From: Spisula solida
Taxonomy: Eukaryota > Mollusca > Bivalvia > Venerida > Mactridae
Assembly (NCBI GenBank): GCA_947247005.1
Contig: OX365948.1
Location: 9,723,455 to 9,787,454, forward strand
Direction: 5' to 3'
Length of the DNA: 64,000 bases
Position 1 is the first letter of the stretch; each line of letters opens with the position of its first letter. The notes beneath the pieces were generated by a model. That model was not told the origin of the DNA. It saw only the letters and a list, made by a program, of their open reading frames with translations, and made no database searches. The position numbers were made by a program, and so were the translations under genes. This document shows positions 49,532-61,639 of this stretch, piece after piece.

Positions 49532-50504
49532 CACAGGTAACTGTATCATTAATAAACAGTACCTAAAAAAAATAAAAAAATAAATTTTTTTTGTTAAATT
49601 TAGAATTCTTATACAAGGTGTATTTCCATGAATTGACCAGGTATCAAAAACAAGAATTGGCTTTCGATATCTTCATAAAGTAATTATATTCGTAAAAAAC
49701 ATGACTATAACTACTTTCATGCGAAATCCCATCGAAATTGGTCAATTAGTTAAACAGTTATGTCATAAATACGTAATACGGTATCCACCCGGTCACTGAG
49801 GTGGACTAAATAAAAAAAAAAAAACGGAAATATTGAGGAAATCACCAACATATGTCGAATTTACCGTTGTGTAGAAACATAATAATGCGGTAAAATTAAA
49901 GAACGAAAAAGTTGGAACAGATTTACCTGGTTGACACATGTTCACTTCAGTGAATGTATACGTGTAAGCCGAAAAACGAATCGTTTGCATATTTAAATGT
50001 CAAAATGACTCCATGTTTGTGCGAACGTTCCGAATGATGCGCGTGATTTCCTTTTTGTAACAACGATTTTCATTGGTTGATTTCATTGGGGTTTCCCAGG
50101 ACTTGGTTACCAGCGTACAAACGATGTATACTACGCCAATGAAAACGACCGTTATAAAATACGTTCGAAATACCCGTCAGACACACTAAAAACCACTACA
50201 GCCGTTCCTACAGCGTTTATCGCCCTCGAAAAATAAAATCAAAGTTTAAACAATGAATTATATCGTACGAAGGTAAATTTAAGCATGTTTTCGAATGCTT
50301 TCGATTCGCAAAGATGTTTTTGATCACCCACAGCTTTAAATAGATGATTAATGCCGTAAATACTTTAAATTATGAAAAAAAACAAAATACACCCAGTGAC
50401 TGTACGATCACTTCTCCGGGAAATATACCTTGTATAAGAATTCTAAATTTAACACAAAAAAAATTTTTTTTAGGTACTGTTTATTAATGATACAGTTACC
50501 TGTG
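49532..50504. mobile_element. hAT-like MITE inserted in the LINE RT
   Basis: The ends are near-perfect inverted repeats of about 85 bp starting CACAGGTAACTGTATCATTA. The flanks are an 8-bp target duplication with one mismatch: AGGAATTA (49524-49531) and AGAAATTA (50505-50512). Removing the insert and one flank rejoins the LINE reading frame (EEL then QHN-like). 8-bp duplications are characteristic of hAT elements. The 973-bp body has no transposase; the flanks GAATTCT at about 49600 and 50445 are symmetric. A truncated relative lies at 22130-22633. Confidence 0.85.
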
Positions 50505-51639
50505 AGAAATTACAGCATAATTTACATATTTTACAAAACTAATGCATCTGATGGAAGTTAAGTGTAAATAAGGATAAAACTAAAATTGTTATTTTTAGAA
50601 AAGGGGGGCGTTTACCAAATAATCTTTAACTACGACGGTCTTCCAATAGAAATAGTTAGTAGGTCCACCTACCATGGAATTATATTTACATCAGGAGGTT
50701 CTTTCAGTGAAACTGGTCAAGCACAAAAAGCAATTTTTAGACTACGGCGTTATATTTATAGTTTAATTAATATATCAGTCGAACCCACAATGAGTTATTT
50801 GATAAATTAGTGAAACCGATTTTATTCTATGGTTCTGAAGTCTGGGGTTTGCACAAGCAAACCCAATTGAAAGAATACACACACTATTTTGTAAGTCTGT
50901 TTTAGGCGTTAAAGTTAATACGCAAAATGATTTTGTATACGGAGAATTAGGACGCATTAACTGTCAAATGCAACGTTTTATTTATATTATTAAATTTTGG
51001 TTAAAAATTGTTAACATAAATGAAAGAAAGTATGTTCATTGTATGTACAAAACTATGTTGAAGGATATCGAAAGGACACCGGGTAAATCTAATTGGGCAT
51101 CTCTTGTTTAAGCATCATTAAGCAGATTAGGATTTTATGCAGCATGGCTAGCACAGGGTGTTGGAAATACAAATGCGTTTTTAAATTTATTTAAACAAAG
51201 AATTAATGGTATATTTGTACAAGAATGGATAACTAGAATAAACGAATCAACTAGGGCTAATTTTTATCGAACATTTTGTAGCTTTCAATTTCAACCTTAT
51301 TTACAACTTTTAAATTTAAAGTCGTATAGGACAGCATTAACCAGACTAAGATTGTCTTCTCATAGGTTACACATAGAAACTGGCCGTTGGAACAATACTC
51401 CGAGGGAACTAAGACTCTGTCCTGTATGTGACAAACTAGATGATGAGTTCCATTTTCTTTTTGAATGTTCATTGTATAACGCTATAAGACACAAGTATTT
51501 AACACCTTATTTTAGAGTGAGACCAAATATGTATAAGACCATATCACTTTTAACTTCAACCAATTGAAAAATGCTCCGCAATCTTGCCACCTTTGTTGAA
51601 AAGGGTTTCGATATTAAGAAAAGATCTGTTCTTATCTAA
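50505..51639 (+). pseudogene. LINE reverse transcriptase thumb and C-terminus
   Basis: After the MITE the coding sequence resumes with a KTKIV-F-KGG segment, then IVSRSTYHGIIFTSGGSFSE (50586-50810) and, in shifted frames, ILFYGSEVWG. These are the usual post-motif-C blocks of APE-type LINE RTs. The last frame (51352-51567) contains CPVC (51418-51429) followed by EFHFLFEC, a CxxC...H...C zinc-knuckle-like pattern near the C-terminus of many such LINEs. Coding ends about 51639 after another in-frame stop at 51562-51567. There are several stops, for example near 51108. Confidence 0.75.
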
Positions 51640-51786
51640 ATCAATGTAATGTACTTATGCGTTCTGATTTAAATCAATGCAATTGTTTTGTTTAATATAA
51701 TCTTGATATTATATAATGACATGACTTACATTCAAGAAATTTGTTGCATTTATATAAGAACAAACATGCATGTATTTATTGTTTTA

Positions 51787-51862
51787 TGTGTGCGTGTGCG
51801 TGTGCGTGTGCGTGTGCGTGTGCGTGTGCGTGTGCGTGTGCGTGTGCGTGTGCGTGTGCGTG
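51787..51862. repeat. (GTGTGC)n microsatellite in the LINE 3' region
   Basis: About 12 hexamer units GTGCGT lie between the LINE stop and its presumed 3' end. Alternating Val-Arg or Cys-Ala frames are artefacts. Confidence 0.95.
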
Positions 51863-52111
51863 TGAGCGTGTATCCAAGTGTAGGTGGAGTGTGAAATGTG
51901 CAAGTTTGTGTGCGTGTGTGTATGTATATGTGCATGTTTGATGTGTGCATGCATGTTAGTAAGAGAGTAAATTATTACACTTGTATAATGTATGTTTATA
52001 TGTGAACTCATGGACATAATGCCTAATGTTTTGGAAATAAACTGTACTCGATAGATGTATATATACGTATATATATATTGGTCAATAAATATTGGTCAAT
52101 TGTCCAGATTA

Positions 52112-52287
52112 TATCATTATTTATCGCATGTTTTATCATTATTTATCACATGTTTTATCATTATTTATCACATGTTTTATCATTATTTATCACATGTTTT
52201 ATCATTATTTATCACATGTTTTATCATTATTTATCGCATGTTTTATCATTATTTATCACATGTTTTATCATTATTTATCACATGTTT
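52112..52287. repeat. 22-bp tandem repeat, eight copies
   Basis: Units read CATGTTTTATCATTATTTAT plus CA, almost without variation apart from CGCATG in three units. The array starts about 65 bp after the presumed LINE 3' end. Confidence 0.95.
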
Positions 52288-52965
52288 GGCATCGCAGGAG
52301 TTTAATAAAGCCATTACATTACTAGTGTAATAAAGCTTTGACGTGACGCAATTCAAATATTTTAAAGCGAGGTTATCAAATTGACGGGTTTAGAATGTTT
52401 GATGTTTCGGTCGGAAAAAGCTAACATATGATATAAAGATCATTACATTTGTGATTTCACACATTGAATTTATTAAAATTGTTGAATAAATTCTATGAAA
52501 AGACACTCGAGTAATAATAGTCTATGAATAATAATCTATAATAATAATATACATGTACATGTATATGTTACATCTCTTCATTTCGTCAATAATGTCACTG
52601 GCTTGAACTTATGGAAATAAGACTGAAAATGTAATACAATTAGTATAAATACTTTATGTTTGACATTTTGTTGTCTGGTTTTTAATCCTGACAAATTGAC
52701 ATGAAAACTTTCAGAATATATGAGATATTAGACATGGGAAATGTTATCAAGTAAAAACAATTATTACCATAGTAATTGCCATTGTTTGTGACAATATCAT
52801 GTCATTGTTGTAGCGATGGCATTTCATGAAAGAAACGTAAAATTTCTGAAGTACAATTAGCTGTTTTCATTTCATGATGGAATATGAGGTTTTATTGTAA
52901 ATTCCGAAAATATAATTGCTATATCGGTAGTCTTTGATTGACAACATTGAAGGTCAACGACATGA
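52288..52965. other. AT-rich spacer without a recognised gene
   Basis: No supported feature is seen. Confidence 0.5.
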
Positions 52966-52967
52966 TA

Positions 52968-54291
52968 CGAGGGGTGTTCGAAAAGAAATGCAACTTACTC
53001 TATAACGTTTTATTGACAGAACCATTTACAATGAATCTCGCAGGAAACCTTCAATGAACTCTCCTTTACACACTGCACACAAATGTAACATTTTAGGATC
53101 AAAGGTATGTTTTTTTATCTGCAAAAGGTACACTCATGCACTGTAATATGGCTGACCATTATATGATTCCTGGAACTGTACCTATGGTCTACTGCATGCA
53201 ATTAAAGACTAGGCACTTAAAAGTATTATAGGACTAGGTCTACATACAAGACTGGGTGATAAAGCATTCCCATGCGTTATTCGTTCAAAAACTAGTTTAC
53301 AATAGAAGGCCTATGCGAAGAGGTATTTTCATGAGACATGTGCATATGGTCAATTCCATTAGCTATTCGACGCTTTATGAAATATTAAGTTTCCAATGCA
53401 CACAATATCTATAGAAGCTTCTTGGAACATATTTATCCATTGGTTCTGGTTTTTGAATTGCAAGACCTTTGTGACTGAAGAAAATCGAATGAATCATTTC
53501 CATCAGTGACTGTGTGTGTTTTACAATTACGGGTTTCTTAGAATTTCTGGTAGCACACATATGATATTTCTGCTTCATTCTTGATTAATGATAGAGAGCG
53601 TATGTTCCATCCTTTGTTATACTACGTAAAAACTTCTCTTGAAAGGACTTGAGGTATAACTTTAATGTTTTCTTGTCATTTGTAATAAGATGACGTTTTA
53701 GGCACCACGCAATGAGCATGGTATCCAGCGGGTACAAGTGTTGTTTACTTCAAGAACTTTCTTCCAAATTAAATAAACTTGGGATAAACTCGAGCTTGCA
53801 AGAGCAGCTAACAGTACAATTGTTAACATTGCTGCTTTGAGACGAATACCCTATTTTTATCAATGTTCTCTTTGATTGTTGTTGTTTTCAGTTGACCACT
53901 TTTGTTGTTATCTTTCAGATGCTATAGACCGACTTTGAGACATGTAATAAAAGTGTTACAATGATAAAGGACACATTACGATGTCCTTTTATCTAAAAAA
54001 TTTCGTCATGTATAAACGTATCACTTAAATTAAGTTTAGACTTTTCTTTGATATAAGGCATAATATCAGTCAGTTTTACGATACGTATTACGATCGTTAT
54101 TTAGCTTAATATAAATTAGTAAGTGTGCATTAAACATACATTATGACCAAACTGATGCATGTATTTCAACCAAATTTTATCCAAGTGCAGACAATGGTCT
54201 AATGCGTGCACATGCCAAGTTTGAAGCACGAAGCCCCTAAAATACAAAGATATGCATGCATGGACTTGCATTTCTTTTCGAACACCCCTCG
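52968..54291 (-). mobile_element. Degenerate mariner-like element, copy 2 (reverse orientation)
   Basis: The ends carry the same inverted repeat as copy 1 (CGAGGGGTGTTCGAAAAGAA) with TA on each side (52966-52967 and 54292-54293). The 1324-bp interior aligns with copy 1 in reverse, including the GCATGCATAT and AAATTTTATCC regions near the right end and the transposase piece. The transposase reads on the minus strand. Both copies have decayed independently, so each is an old insertion of the same family. Confidence 0.8.
53375..53578 (-). pseudogene. Mariner transposase remnant, copy 2
   Basis: A 67-codon minus frame starts MKQKYHMCATRNSKKP, then VKHTQSLMEMIHSIFFSHKG and LAIQKPEP. It is homologous to 7456-7680 and to the segment of mariner transposases around ..FFD.KG..Q in the catalytic core. 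The N-terminal DNA-binding domain and the final DDE block are not readable. The fragment cannot act alone. Confidence 0.65.
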
Positions 54292-54293
54292 TA

Positions 54294-56696
54294 CTAGCTT
54301 TATTGAAATATGTTTGTACTGCACGTATCGCAGTATATGTAAGCACGAATTATAATTTCAAAAACCCTCAAACAGTTATGTTTAGCTACACCGGGCACTG
54401 GAAACAACCATGCTAGGACATATTGCAGAGAACCTCCATTTCATATCCTATACCTTGGATCTCATCACCACAGGGTACGCCAATCCCGTGATATTTTCGA
54501 TACTCCCCAACACTCAGTACAGCATAAAAGGTCCTATGGGATACTCACTAGTACACAGTAATGCCCGGTGTCATCCCTTAACAATTTGAAGTACCAATGC
54601 ATCAGACCACTTGGCTATCGCAACAACCCAAAATAAAGGCAGCGAAAATAACTATTATCAATGTAACTACATCACACCACACCGGTAACAGTTTGTTATA
54701 TGGATAACAATACTGACTATATGTACGAGGAGACTTTTTGCGGACGCCAAACACACATAGTCATCTAAAATGGTTTCATGTACAAAGATTCTGAGACAGG
54801 CCACCTTCCTGAACAGTGTGATACAAAAAGAGTTTGTGAGTACTTTAGGTTATCGCCTAAGGCAGTTAAATATGCTCAAAAGAGAGGGTAATCGAAATGC
54901 AAGTACAAAGTTAGGCTTCTTTTTTGTCATTCAATCCATTATTCCGTATTATGAATAAAATATTATCATATTGTTACATTGTCGGAATAATATAAATCAC
55001 AGTATTAACCAAAGGAGGTTAAACATAATATAAATTATATTTGTAATCAACTCTTACTGATCTTTTTCATTAAACACACTAATGCCACATTTGAATGATA
55101 TGCTGAAAAAATACGTCTTATTAAAAACAAGTAATTATCATGACAGGCCTCATATTCACTCAGCAAATTAAATACTCATACCACTGAGTCATGGTAGTTT
55201 GCTCCTGGAGTTCCAGCAGAAAACAGAACAGAACATTACCTTTATTAAGCAGAATTAAAAGCAATCAACTAAATGGAAAAGCACACACATAATTGCAATA
55301 TGCAATGTATATGAATATTCCATGACAGCTGTAAATTGACTTAGAATTCTTAGCACGGAAAACTTTATGAAGAATTTCCGGCAATAAGAAAGGCTCTATT
55401 CTTAAAAACTTAATATCATGGAAAACATTACGGTTTTAATTTAATTCTGAGAACGAAAGATGTACATTGAAATCAATATTAAACAATAACGCAGAATTTC
55501 ATTTTTAAGTAAGATACATGTAATAATAAACTATACATTTTCTGCAAGGTGTCGGGCTTTCATGTTTTATTAAAAAATCACAAAATTGAATAGGCTACAC
55601 ATTTCAAGAACACTGACTAGTGTGTATAATACGAACAAACACTAAAACGTATCTATAAGTAAACTAATATAATAAACTCGTAATATTACCTGGATTACTA
55701 TGTACGGCTAGTCGACAACGATATCATAATTCGAATAGTTCGGCAACAATTTACACAGATCCAAGTAAGTCCATGCACATAATAATTATTCAATCAATTG
55801 GTAGGAAATAGTATTACCATATATTATATACCAGAATGGCAGTACTTATCGCTAGCATGCGTGAATCCTGTGTGTCGCATTGTCATCGAGAATCACCACC
55901 TGTTCTATCAAACATATGCCACCGATATCCATAGCAACCAAGATACCGTAATATTTTAATTTCTCGCGCAAAACAGATTGTGTGAAGTTATTGATTCAGG
56001 AACTCTGAAATTAGTGATGATATCAGAGTTTTGACGACGAAAACCTTATAGATATGATCAACTGTAATCATAATAGTAATACAATTGAATAAATTGTCTC
56101 GATTGTTTATAAAATAACAGCACAATACATTGTTTATGAGAGTGATTGAGAGCACACTATATAGACGAGCTCATCCATTGCCCGTATTCGCTATTAGGTA
56201 AAAACAGTTCGAGTTTTACTTTAAGGTAAAGCAATTAGTACTGTACTTTTTTGTAGAACAAAAACAGTCCAATTTGCACCCATTTTAGTTAGAAAAAAGC
56301 CATTTCGTATGACATTTAGGTACTGCGAATAAACCAAACTTTGGACTGCTACATTTATATAGTATGTTTCCTATGGGATACGTTTTACACACTCCGTGCG
56401 AGATGCATTTGATATTCCATTGACACAATCATAGCCTACTTGTTCATATGACATTTCATTTCTCTAAGCACCATGATTCGTGTTAGAATGATTTATTTCG
56501 TATTTTTGTTTTACAAATGACGTACTATATTGATGTATAGTATGGAGTATTACTCTAATTTCATTATAATTACGTTTCGTCGACACCAGCTGTAAAATGA
56601 GTTCTGAGTTCTAGAACATGTTTTTCGTGTACATGTATTGGCTCTGGTCAGACTGTGTGTGAACATTCTAATATTGAAGCGTATTATCACATTTAG
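54294..56696. other. AT-rich stretch without a recognised gene
   Basis: No coding exon is supported. A frame at 54770-54958 has no known domain. Confidence 0.5.
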
Positions 56697-56874
56697 GTCT
56701 GCCTTTGGTCATCCTCTGTGCTTCTCCCAAAGATAATCATATATCTGCTAGTTCTGCCACCATAGTCCTATGCCATGTTGTCTTCGGTTGACCTGAGTTC
56801 CTTTCAAGGTGTTGTCCATCGAAGAACACCCTTTGGTAATGTTTGGTCCATTCTCAGTGCATGACATTGTCACC
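56697..56874 (-). pseudogene. Relic of a LINE RT C-terminus (RTE/CR1-like)
   Basis: The minus strand reads ...NSGQPKTTWHRTMVAEL, then after one stop LSLGEAQRMTKGRP. This fits the GRPK.TWR......L...W.EA...A.DR..WR block found at the end of many RTE-like ORF2 proteins. GC content is higher than in the surroundings. The segment is short, with stops, and no other LINE part is adjacent. Family placement is tentative. Confidence 0.55.
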
Positions 56875-57519
56875 TTAGCCTTCTCTGTGTGTTTGATGTC
56901 CGAAATGATGCTATGATAGTCGCTTTTCTTAAATAGTTCTTATTGTAATATTGTTTTGGCCAACAGATTCTACATATTTTGCGCAGGTAACCATTGTAAA
57001 TTCATCCTATTTTCCTATGGAATGTTTGTTCTTTTAGTCCAAGCCTGTGCCTTTAACGTTTTTTTTTATCTCAGGTTACCGTACTTGTAACAGCGACTTC
57101 AGAAACTGACTATTACCAGAAGTGAATAACCAATACATACTCATTGTTCGTATGCTAAGCATGAATCTACCTTCATATCGTTCTCATTCAACTAGTGATA
57201 CAAAGAGAGTTTTTCCAAACTTAACTAATGCATCAAACATCATCATAATATATGCTTAATAATAACTCGTCATTTTTACGAGGACCACTTTCACGAAGAG
57301 CTAGCAATTTTGTTCGTATACTGTTCTTGTTGTGAATTTCGCGCTTATGCCCTCCTGTCCAATCTGTTATTATAATTTTTGCTTGCAACCATTGAATTCA
57401 AGTATGCTGCTGTTGGGTTCACTTTTATGTTTGCACTTGTGTTGTTGTTGATGTGCATTTTGAGCTCTGCTGTTTCTGTTGAATGCTGACTTCGCTCGTC
57501 CGGTATGTTGCTATATTTC
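56875..57519. other. Spacer without a recognised gene
   Basis: Nothing beyond AT-rich single-copy-looking sequence is seen. Confidence 0.5.
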
Positions 57520-57887
57520 TATATCCCGTCATAAAATGGCGGAAGGACATATAGTGTTCACCATGTCCGTGCGTGTGGGTGTGTGTGTATGTTCGAAATT
57601 GTGAAATCGTGTCCGCTCTGTAACTTTGTCATTAATTTTTGGATATTTAGTACAAAGGTTCACCATATCAAGACGATGTGTCATGCGCAAGACCCAGGTC
57701 CCTAGCTCAATTGTCAAGGTCACACTTAGATGTCAAAGGTTAAAGGCTCAAACAGGCATGTGATTCGTGTTTTTAAGGTATTACAAACTCTATTTCAAAT
57801 TATTCCATTTGCAAAACTTTATACTTAGGTGTCTGGTGACAGCTTTTAGCGGGGACATCCGTGTCCTGTGGACACATTTCTAGTTGT
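57520..57887. repeat. Dispersed mollusc-type repeat (GGACATATAGTGTT ... GTGGACACATTTCTAG)
   Basis: The unit begins near GGCGGAAGGACATATAGTGT and contains a TCATGCGCAAGACCCAGGTC segment and CAATTGTCAAGGTCACACTT. It ends with GGGGACATCCGTGTCCTGTG and GACACATTTCTAG. This order matches a high-copy repeat I recall from bivalve genomes. It is non-coding; a minus frame across it is incidental. Confidence 0.7.
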
Positions 57888-58701
57888 ATAAAGCATTCTT
57901 TGGCATACACTTTGATATGGAGGATACTTGTTTTAAAATAAAATCTTAATTTGTTTGATAAATTAATGAAATGATATGGTTTGTCGTGTTATAAAATATA
58001 AGCATAAGTTCGGATTGTAATTACTACTTGTACATCTCTCGTGATATTAAAACCACTTCTATCAAGAACGCATATTGATTATATAGAAAGATCTTCTGTA
58101 ATTAAACAACACGCTATTCATAAGTAGTAGAGTAAGCAGATACCACTGATAAGTCATTTGAACACCTACTTAACTTCTATAGACTTCTACGTTCGCGCAG
58201 CGCCATTGTAGCATCGGTTAGACTTGCTGTCGTCATGACCACGATGTGAATATGGGAATATGATACTTGGCAAATCGGAGGGTAGATATCAGCGTTAAAG
58301 ACGCTGAACTCCAGACAACCTTAACATACGAAATAGTTAAATAGCATTGCAAATGATTTCAAAAATGTTTAGATAATGAAATCTGATTGTCACACGCTTG
58401 AGATAGAACTATCATATTGCATTGAAATTGCTATACAGTTATGCAGAACGATGTTTGTGCAATCCCATGCGTAACTTAAGTACAAAATCGTGCGTCATAA
58501 TAATTTTGCAGCTGATGTGACATATGTGATAAATCGCAAGCAAACTGCAGAGAAGATTGACAAGTGAAGGGTTTGGTTGGCGAGGTTGCTTCATCAATCT
58601 TAAGGCAGTTGTAGGATTGAGCTTGGACTCTGGCACATAAATCGTAGAAACTGTAGAAAACACACACAATACACATCTTAATAACACCCGAGACGGTAAG
58701 T
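57888..58701. other. Spacer without a recognised gene
   Basis: Overlapping minus frames at 58439-58784 have no recognisable domain, and part of one lies in the inverted repeat that follows. Confidence 0.5.
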
Positions 58702-58915
58702 AAGTTTTCAATATACATTGGCAAGATCATAAAGGGGCCATAATTATATGCACGTATAATAAGGATAAAATAAGTCTCTTGCATGTGAGACGTCTACAAA
58801 AATTCAGATTGTCATTGTCTACAGACATTTTTATCTATTATGTATATTTTATCCTGATTATACGTGCATATAATTATGGCCCTTTTATGATCTTGCCAAT
58901 GTATATTGAAAACTT
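58702..58915. repeat. Long near-perfect inverted repeat (71-bp arms)
   Basis: The left arm 58702-58772 and right arm 58845-58915 are reverse complements at 69 of 71 positions, with a 72-nt loop. They include AAGTTTTCAATATACATTGG at the outer ends and GCACGTATAAT toward the loop. A transcript from either strand would fold into a long hairpin. Confidence 0.93.
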
Positions 58916-60189
58916 GTTTGAGCACAAAATTACATAAAGCAAGAAAACACCGTTTTTTACTGGAACTTAAATCAATACTATCTCTTTGTTGTCAGATTGA
59001 AACAACAGCACAGAAAATAATCAAGTCACTACAATCAGATATAAAACAGTCAATTACCGTCGGTTACACCTTTGACATTTCTGTTTATGATTAATAATGT
59101 ATACTTTAACAGCATATTAGACTTCAAATAGCCGCATAGTAACATGACGCTACAACCTATACTACTAATTATTCCTTTTCCCAAGAGTGCTATCGCACGA
59201 GTTAATAAATTAATATTTTCATCTCAGTAATTAAAATTTGAAATACATGTATAACGGTTTAATTATTCAATATAACGGTTAATTTGCAATGATTTAGCAG
59301 TATCCTGAGTGGTTCAAAAGCTAGTGCAAAACAATAATGTTTTACAATCATGTGTATATACATTATAGTTCTCTTGACTCCATCGATACGCATTCCAACA
59401 CTTTTCCTGTACTCAATGCTGTTGCATTTGAGTGATCTATACATACTATTTATGCATAAGAGGTGTCCAATGAACAATAATTTATTGTTTTCCAATAACC
59501 ACTATGGATAGTGTGTACAGCACTATCTAGAGTGCTAGCGAATAGATTAACCGTCTATGGAGTCGTGGGGTAAAAATATGCGAAGAAATATGTAAGGCAT
59601 TTGTAAGTATATAATTTGAGTGATTTACTTATTTATCCTTTCCGTTACCGTTGTGTACAAATGCGTATACATTCATGTCTTATGTACCTTGGGTAGCCCT
59701 ATTTGCCCAAACCCGGAAGTGATGTTTATGCCAATATGATAGACTAGTGTACTCATAAGTTATAGTTAGAACATATTAAGATTAAAGCGTTGGCAAAACG
59801 TGCTATCATAAACAAGCCCGATGTGAAATACTCACTGTGTTCTATTTTTAGCATTTTATCTTGGAGGAATCGAATAGCGTTCATAACCGATATGCTTTCC
59901 TATGGACATGGTTGAAACAACCCTGTCCAAAAAGGTAAAATTCCTCTGAACGTGCACGGGGTCACTGCATGTCGTCTGGTCATTTTCGATTACCAAAGTT
60001 TTCCTCACCATTTAACTTTTCGCAGTGGGGATACCTTGCTCGGGGCTGCAAGGTAATGATAGTTAATATAATATTGGACCATGTGTATTTCAAGAAGGCA
60101 TGCTGCAGTTTGGACATACCACGTTGTATGTGTCGATATTTTTGGCCAAGAATGCAAGTAAAATATGTAAACAAAATGTTAAAAACAAC
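58916..60189. other. AT-rich stretch without a recognised gene
   Basis: A frame beginning at 59969 includes GGCTGCAAG|GTAATG, a weak donor-like site at 60052, but no domain or acceptor supports an exon. Confidence 0.45.
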
Positions 60190-60779
60190 CTTAAAGGGAC
60201 TGCCTCACGTTTTTGTGGTTTGTAAAAGTAAAATAAAATTGTCAAATATTCGCGTTATTTTGTTATAGTTGCCTGTATATGCCATAAACAAGCACACTGA
60301 CATCTAAAATAACTTGCGAAACATCGGCATTTTGTAGTTATTGAATATTTTTACATAAAAAATTCTATAGGGTATTAATAAAGTTTTAAGAAAGTTACAG
60401 CTTTTTCTGTAGATTCCCTATTCGGATATGTTTGTGTGACGTCACAAACGACATTCAAACGTTATTTGACGTAACTGAAACAAGAATTTCATAATTATAC
60501 CATTTGATCAATTCTTGACATGAACTGTTCAAAATAGTTCCACATTATATAAGTGTGTTTCACTTTTCAAAAAATATATCAAAGGCGAAATTGTTTGCAT
60601 TCAGAAAAAGGCTACTACAGTTTTAAACAAATAACTCCTCGTATTTCCCAATCGGAGTATTTTTCTGAAATTGGTCACCATAGCAACGAAGTAAATGTAT
60701 GTGATTTCGACATAATTAATAGGAAGTTTAAAGCTAAGATATAGTACTAGTCAATCATTTAAAATAGAATCCATAGATA

Positions 60780-61639
60780 CACTCACGGACTTTAAAAACG
60801 CCTCACCTGAATCAAAGTCAAATGTTGCTTTTATTATTTATCTGATTGAAAAATAATTTTGCGTATTTGTTAATCAATCTTCCCTACACATAATTCAGTT
60901 TAGTTTATAAAAAAATAATATCGCGTTATTAAATGAGAGTATCCTATTTACAGTCACTACAAGGAATTGTGTGGGATTTTTAATATCGATTATTTCATAC
61001 ACTTCGTGAAAGCTCAAAGTCGCCTGACTTAAACCCCATTGAGCAAATATGGGATGAAATTGGTCGACGTCTGCGTAAACGTTACCCAGCACCAGTAACA
61101 TTACAGGGGCTATCTGACGCTATACGACAAGAGTCGAATAATATTCCTCGAAGATGTGTTCGACGAGTCTGTGCGGCTATGCCATCTCGCATAAGGGAGT
61201 GTATTAGGGTTAACGGTGGACATGGTCGATACTAAAAATCCCACACAATCGCCTGTGGTGAGTGAGATTAAATTATCCTCCTTTTGTAACAAGACTTTAT
61301 TTTATCAAAATTTAAAGTGAATTGTATGTACATGATTAAATTATTACACTCATGTAAGTGAATTGTCAATTAGATAATGAACTTCAATCATTTTTGGGTT
61401 TTATTCATGTGAGGCGTTTTTAAAAAAAAACGATATTCACAATCCCACACAATTCCTTGTAGTGTCTGTAATTAGGATACCCTCATTTAATAACGCGATA
61501 TTATTTTTTTACAAACTGAACTGAATTATGTGAAGGAAAGATTGATTAACGAACACGCAAAATGATTGTTCAATCAGATAAATAATAAAAACAATATTTG
61601 ACGTTGAGTCAGGTGAGGCGTTTTTAAAGTCCGTGAGTG
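60780..61639 (+). mobile_element. Internally deleted Tc1-like element with 211-bp inverted repeats
   Basis: Termini start CACTCACGGACTTTAAAAAC and end with the complement, flanked by TA (60778-60779 and 61640-61641). The inverted repeats extend about 211 bp (to about 60990 and from about 61429). Between them lies only the C-terminal third of a Tc1-type transposase plus a short piece with AAAAATCCCACACAATCGCC, which repeats the inner end of the left inverted repeat in opposite orientation. The paralogous sequence at 3958 shows the target without the insertion. Confidence 0.85.
61020..61235 (+). pseudogene. Tc1-like transposase, C-terminal fragment
   Basis: The 71 codons begin SPDLNPIEQIWDEIGRRL, the block holding the third catalytic acidic residue (Glu in NPIE) of DD34E Tc1 transposases. 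They end MPSRIRECIRVNGGHGRY followed by TAA, the usual Tc1 C-terminus. The DNA-binding domain and the first two catalytic Asp residues are absent because the upstream part was deleted, so the fragment is inactive. The C-terminal reading frame itself is intact, which suggests a fairly recent origin or a recent deletion. Confidence 0.85.

Larger units (their letters stand above)
45640..52048 (+). mobile_element. Degenerate APE-type LINE (two ORFs), interrupted by a MITE
   Basis: In order along the plus strand: an ORF1 with an L1-like RNA-binding core (45742-47132), an apurinic-type endonuclease domain (47167 to about 48030), a reverse transcriptase (about 48572-49530, resuming at 50505), a C-terminal zinc-knuckle-like region (51352-51567), coding end near 51639, a 3' UTR holding a (GTGTGC)n run, and a terminal AAATAAACTG. 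Without the 973-bp insertion it is about 5.4 kb, normal for a LINE. At least five frameshifts, several nonsense codons and an altered catalytic motif show that it is dead. The exact 5' end is not defined. Confidence 0.85.

Noticed and set aside
51688..52330. Frames of Val-Arg, Cys-Ala, His-Thr and FYHYLSHVLSLFITC repeats
   Set aside because: Translation of a hexamer microsatellite and the 22-bp tandem repeat.
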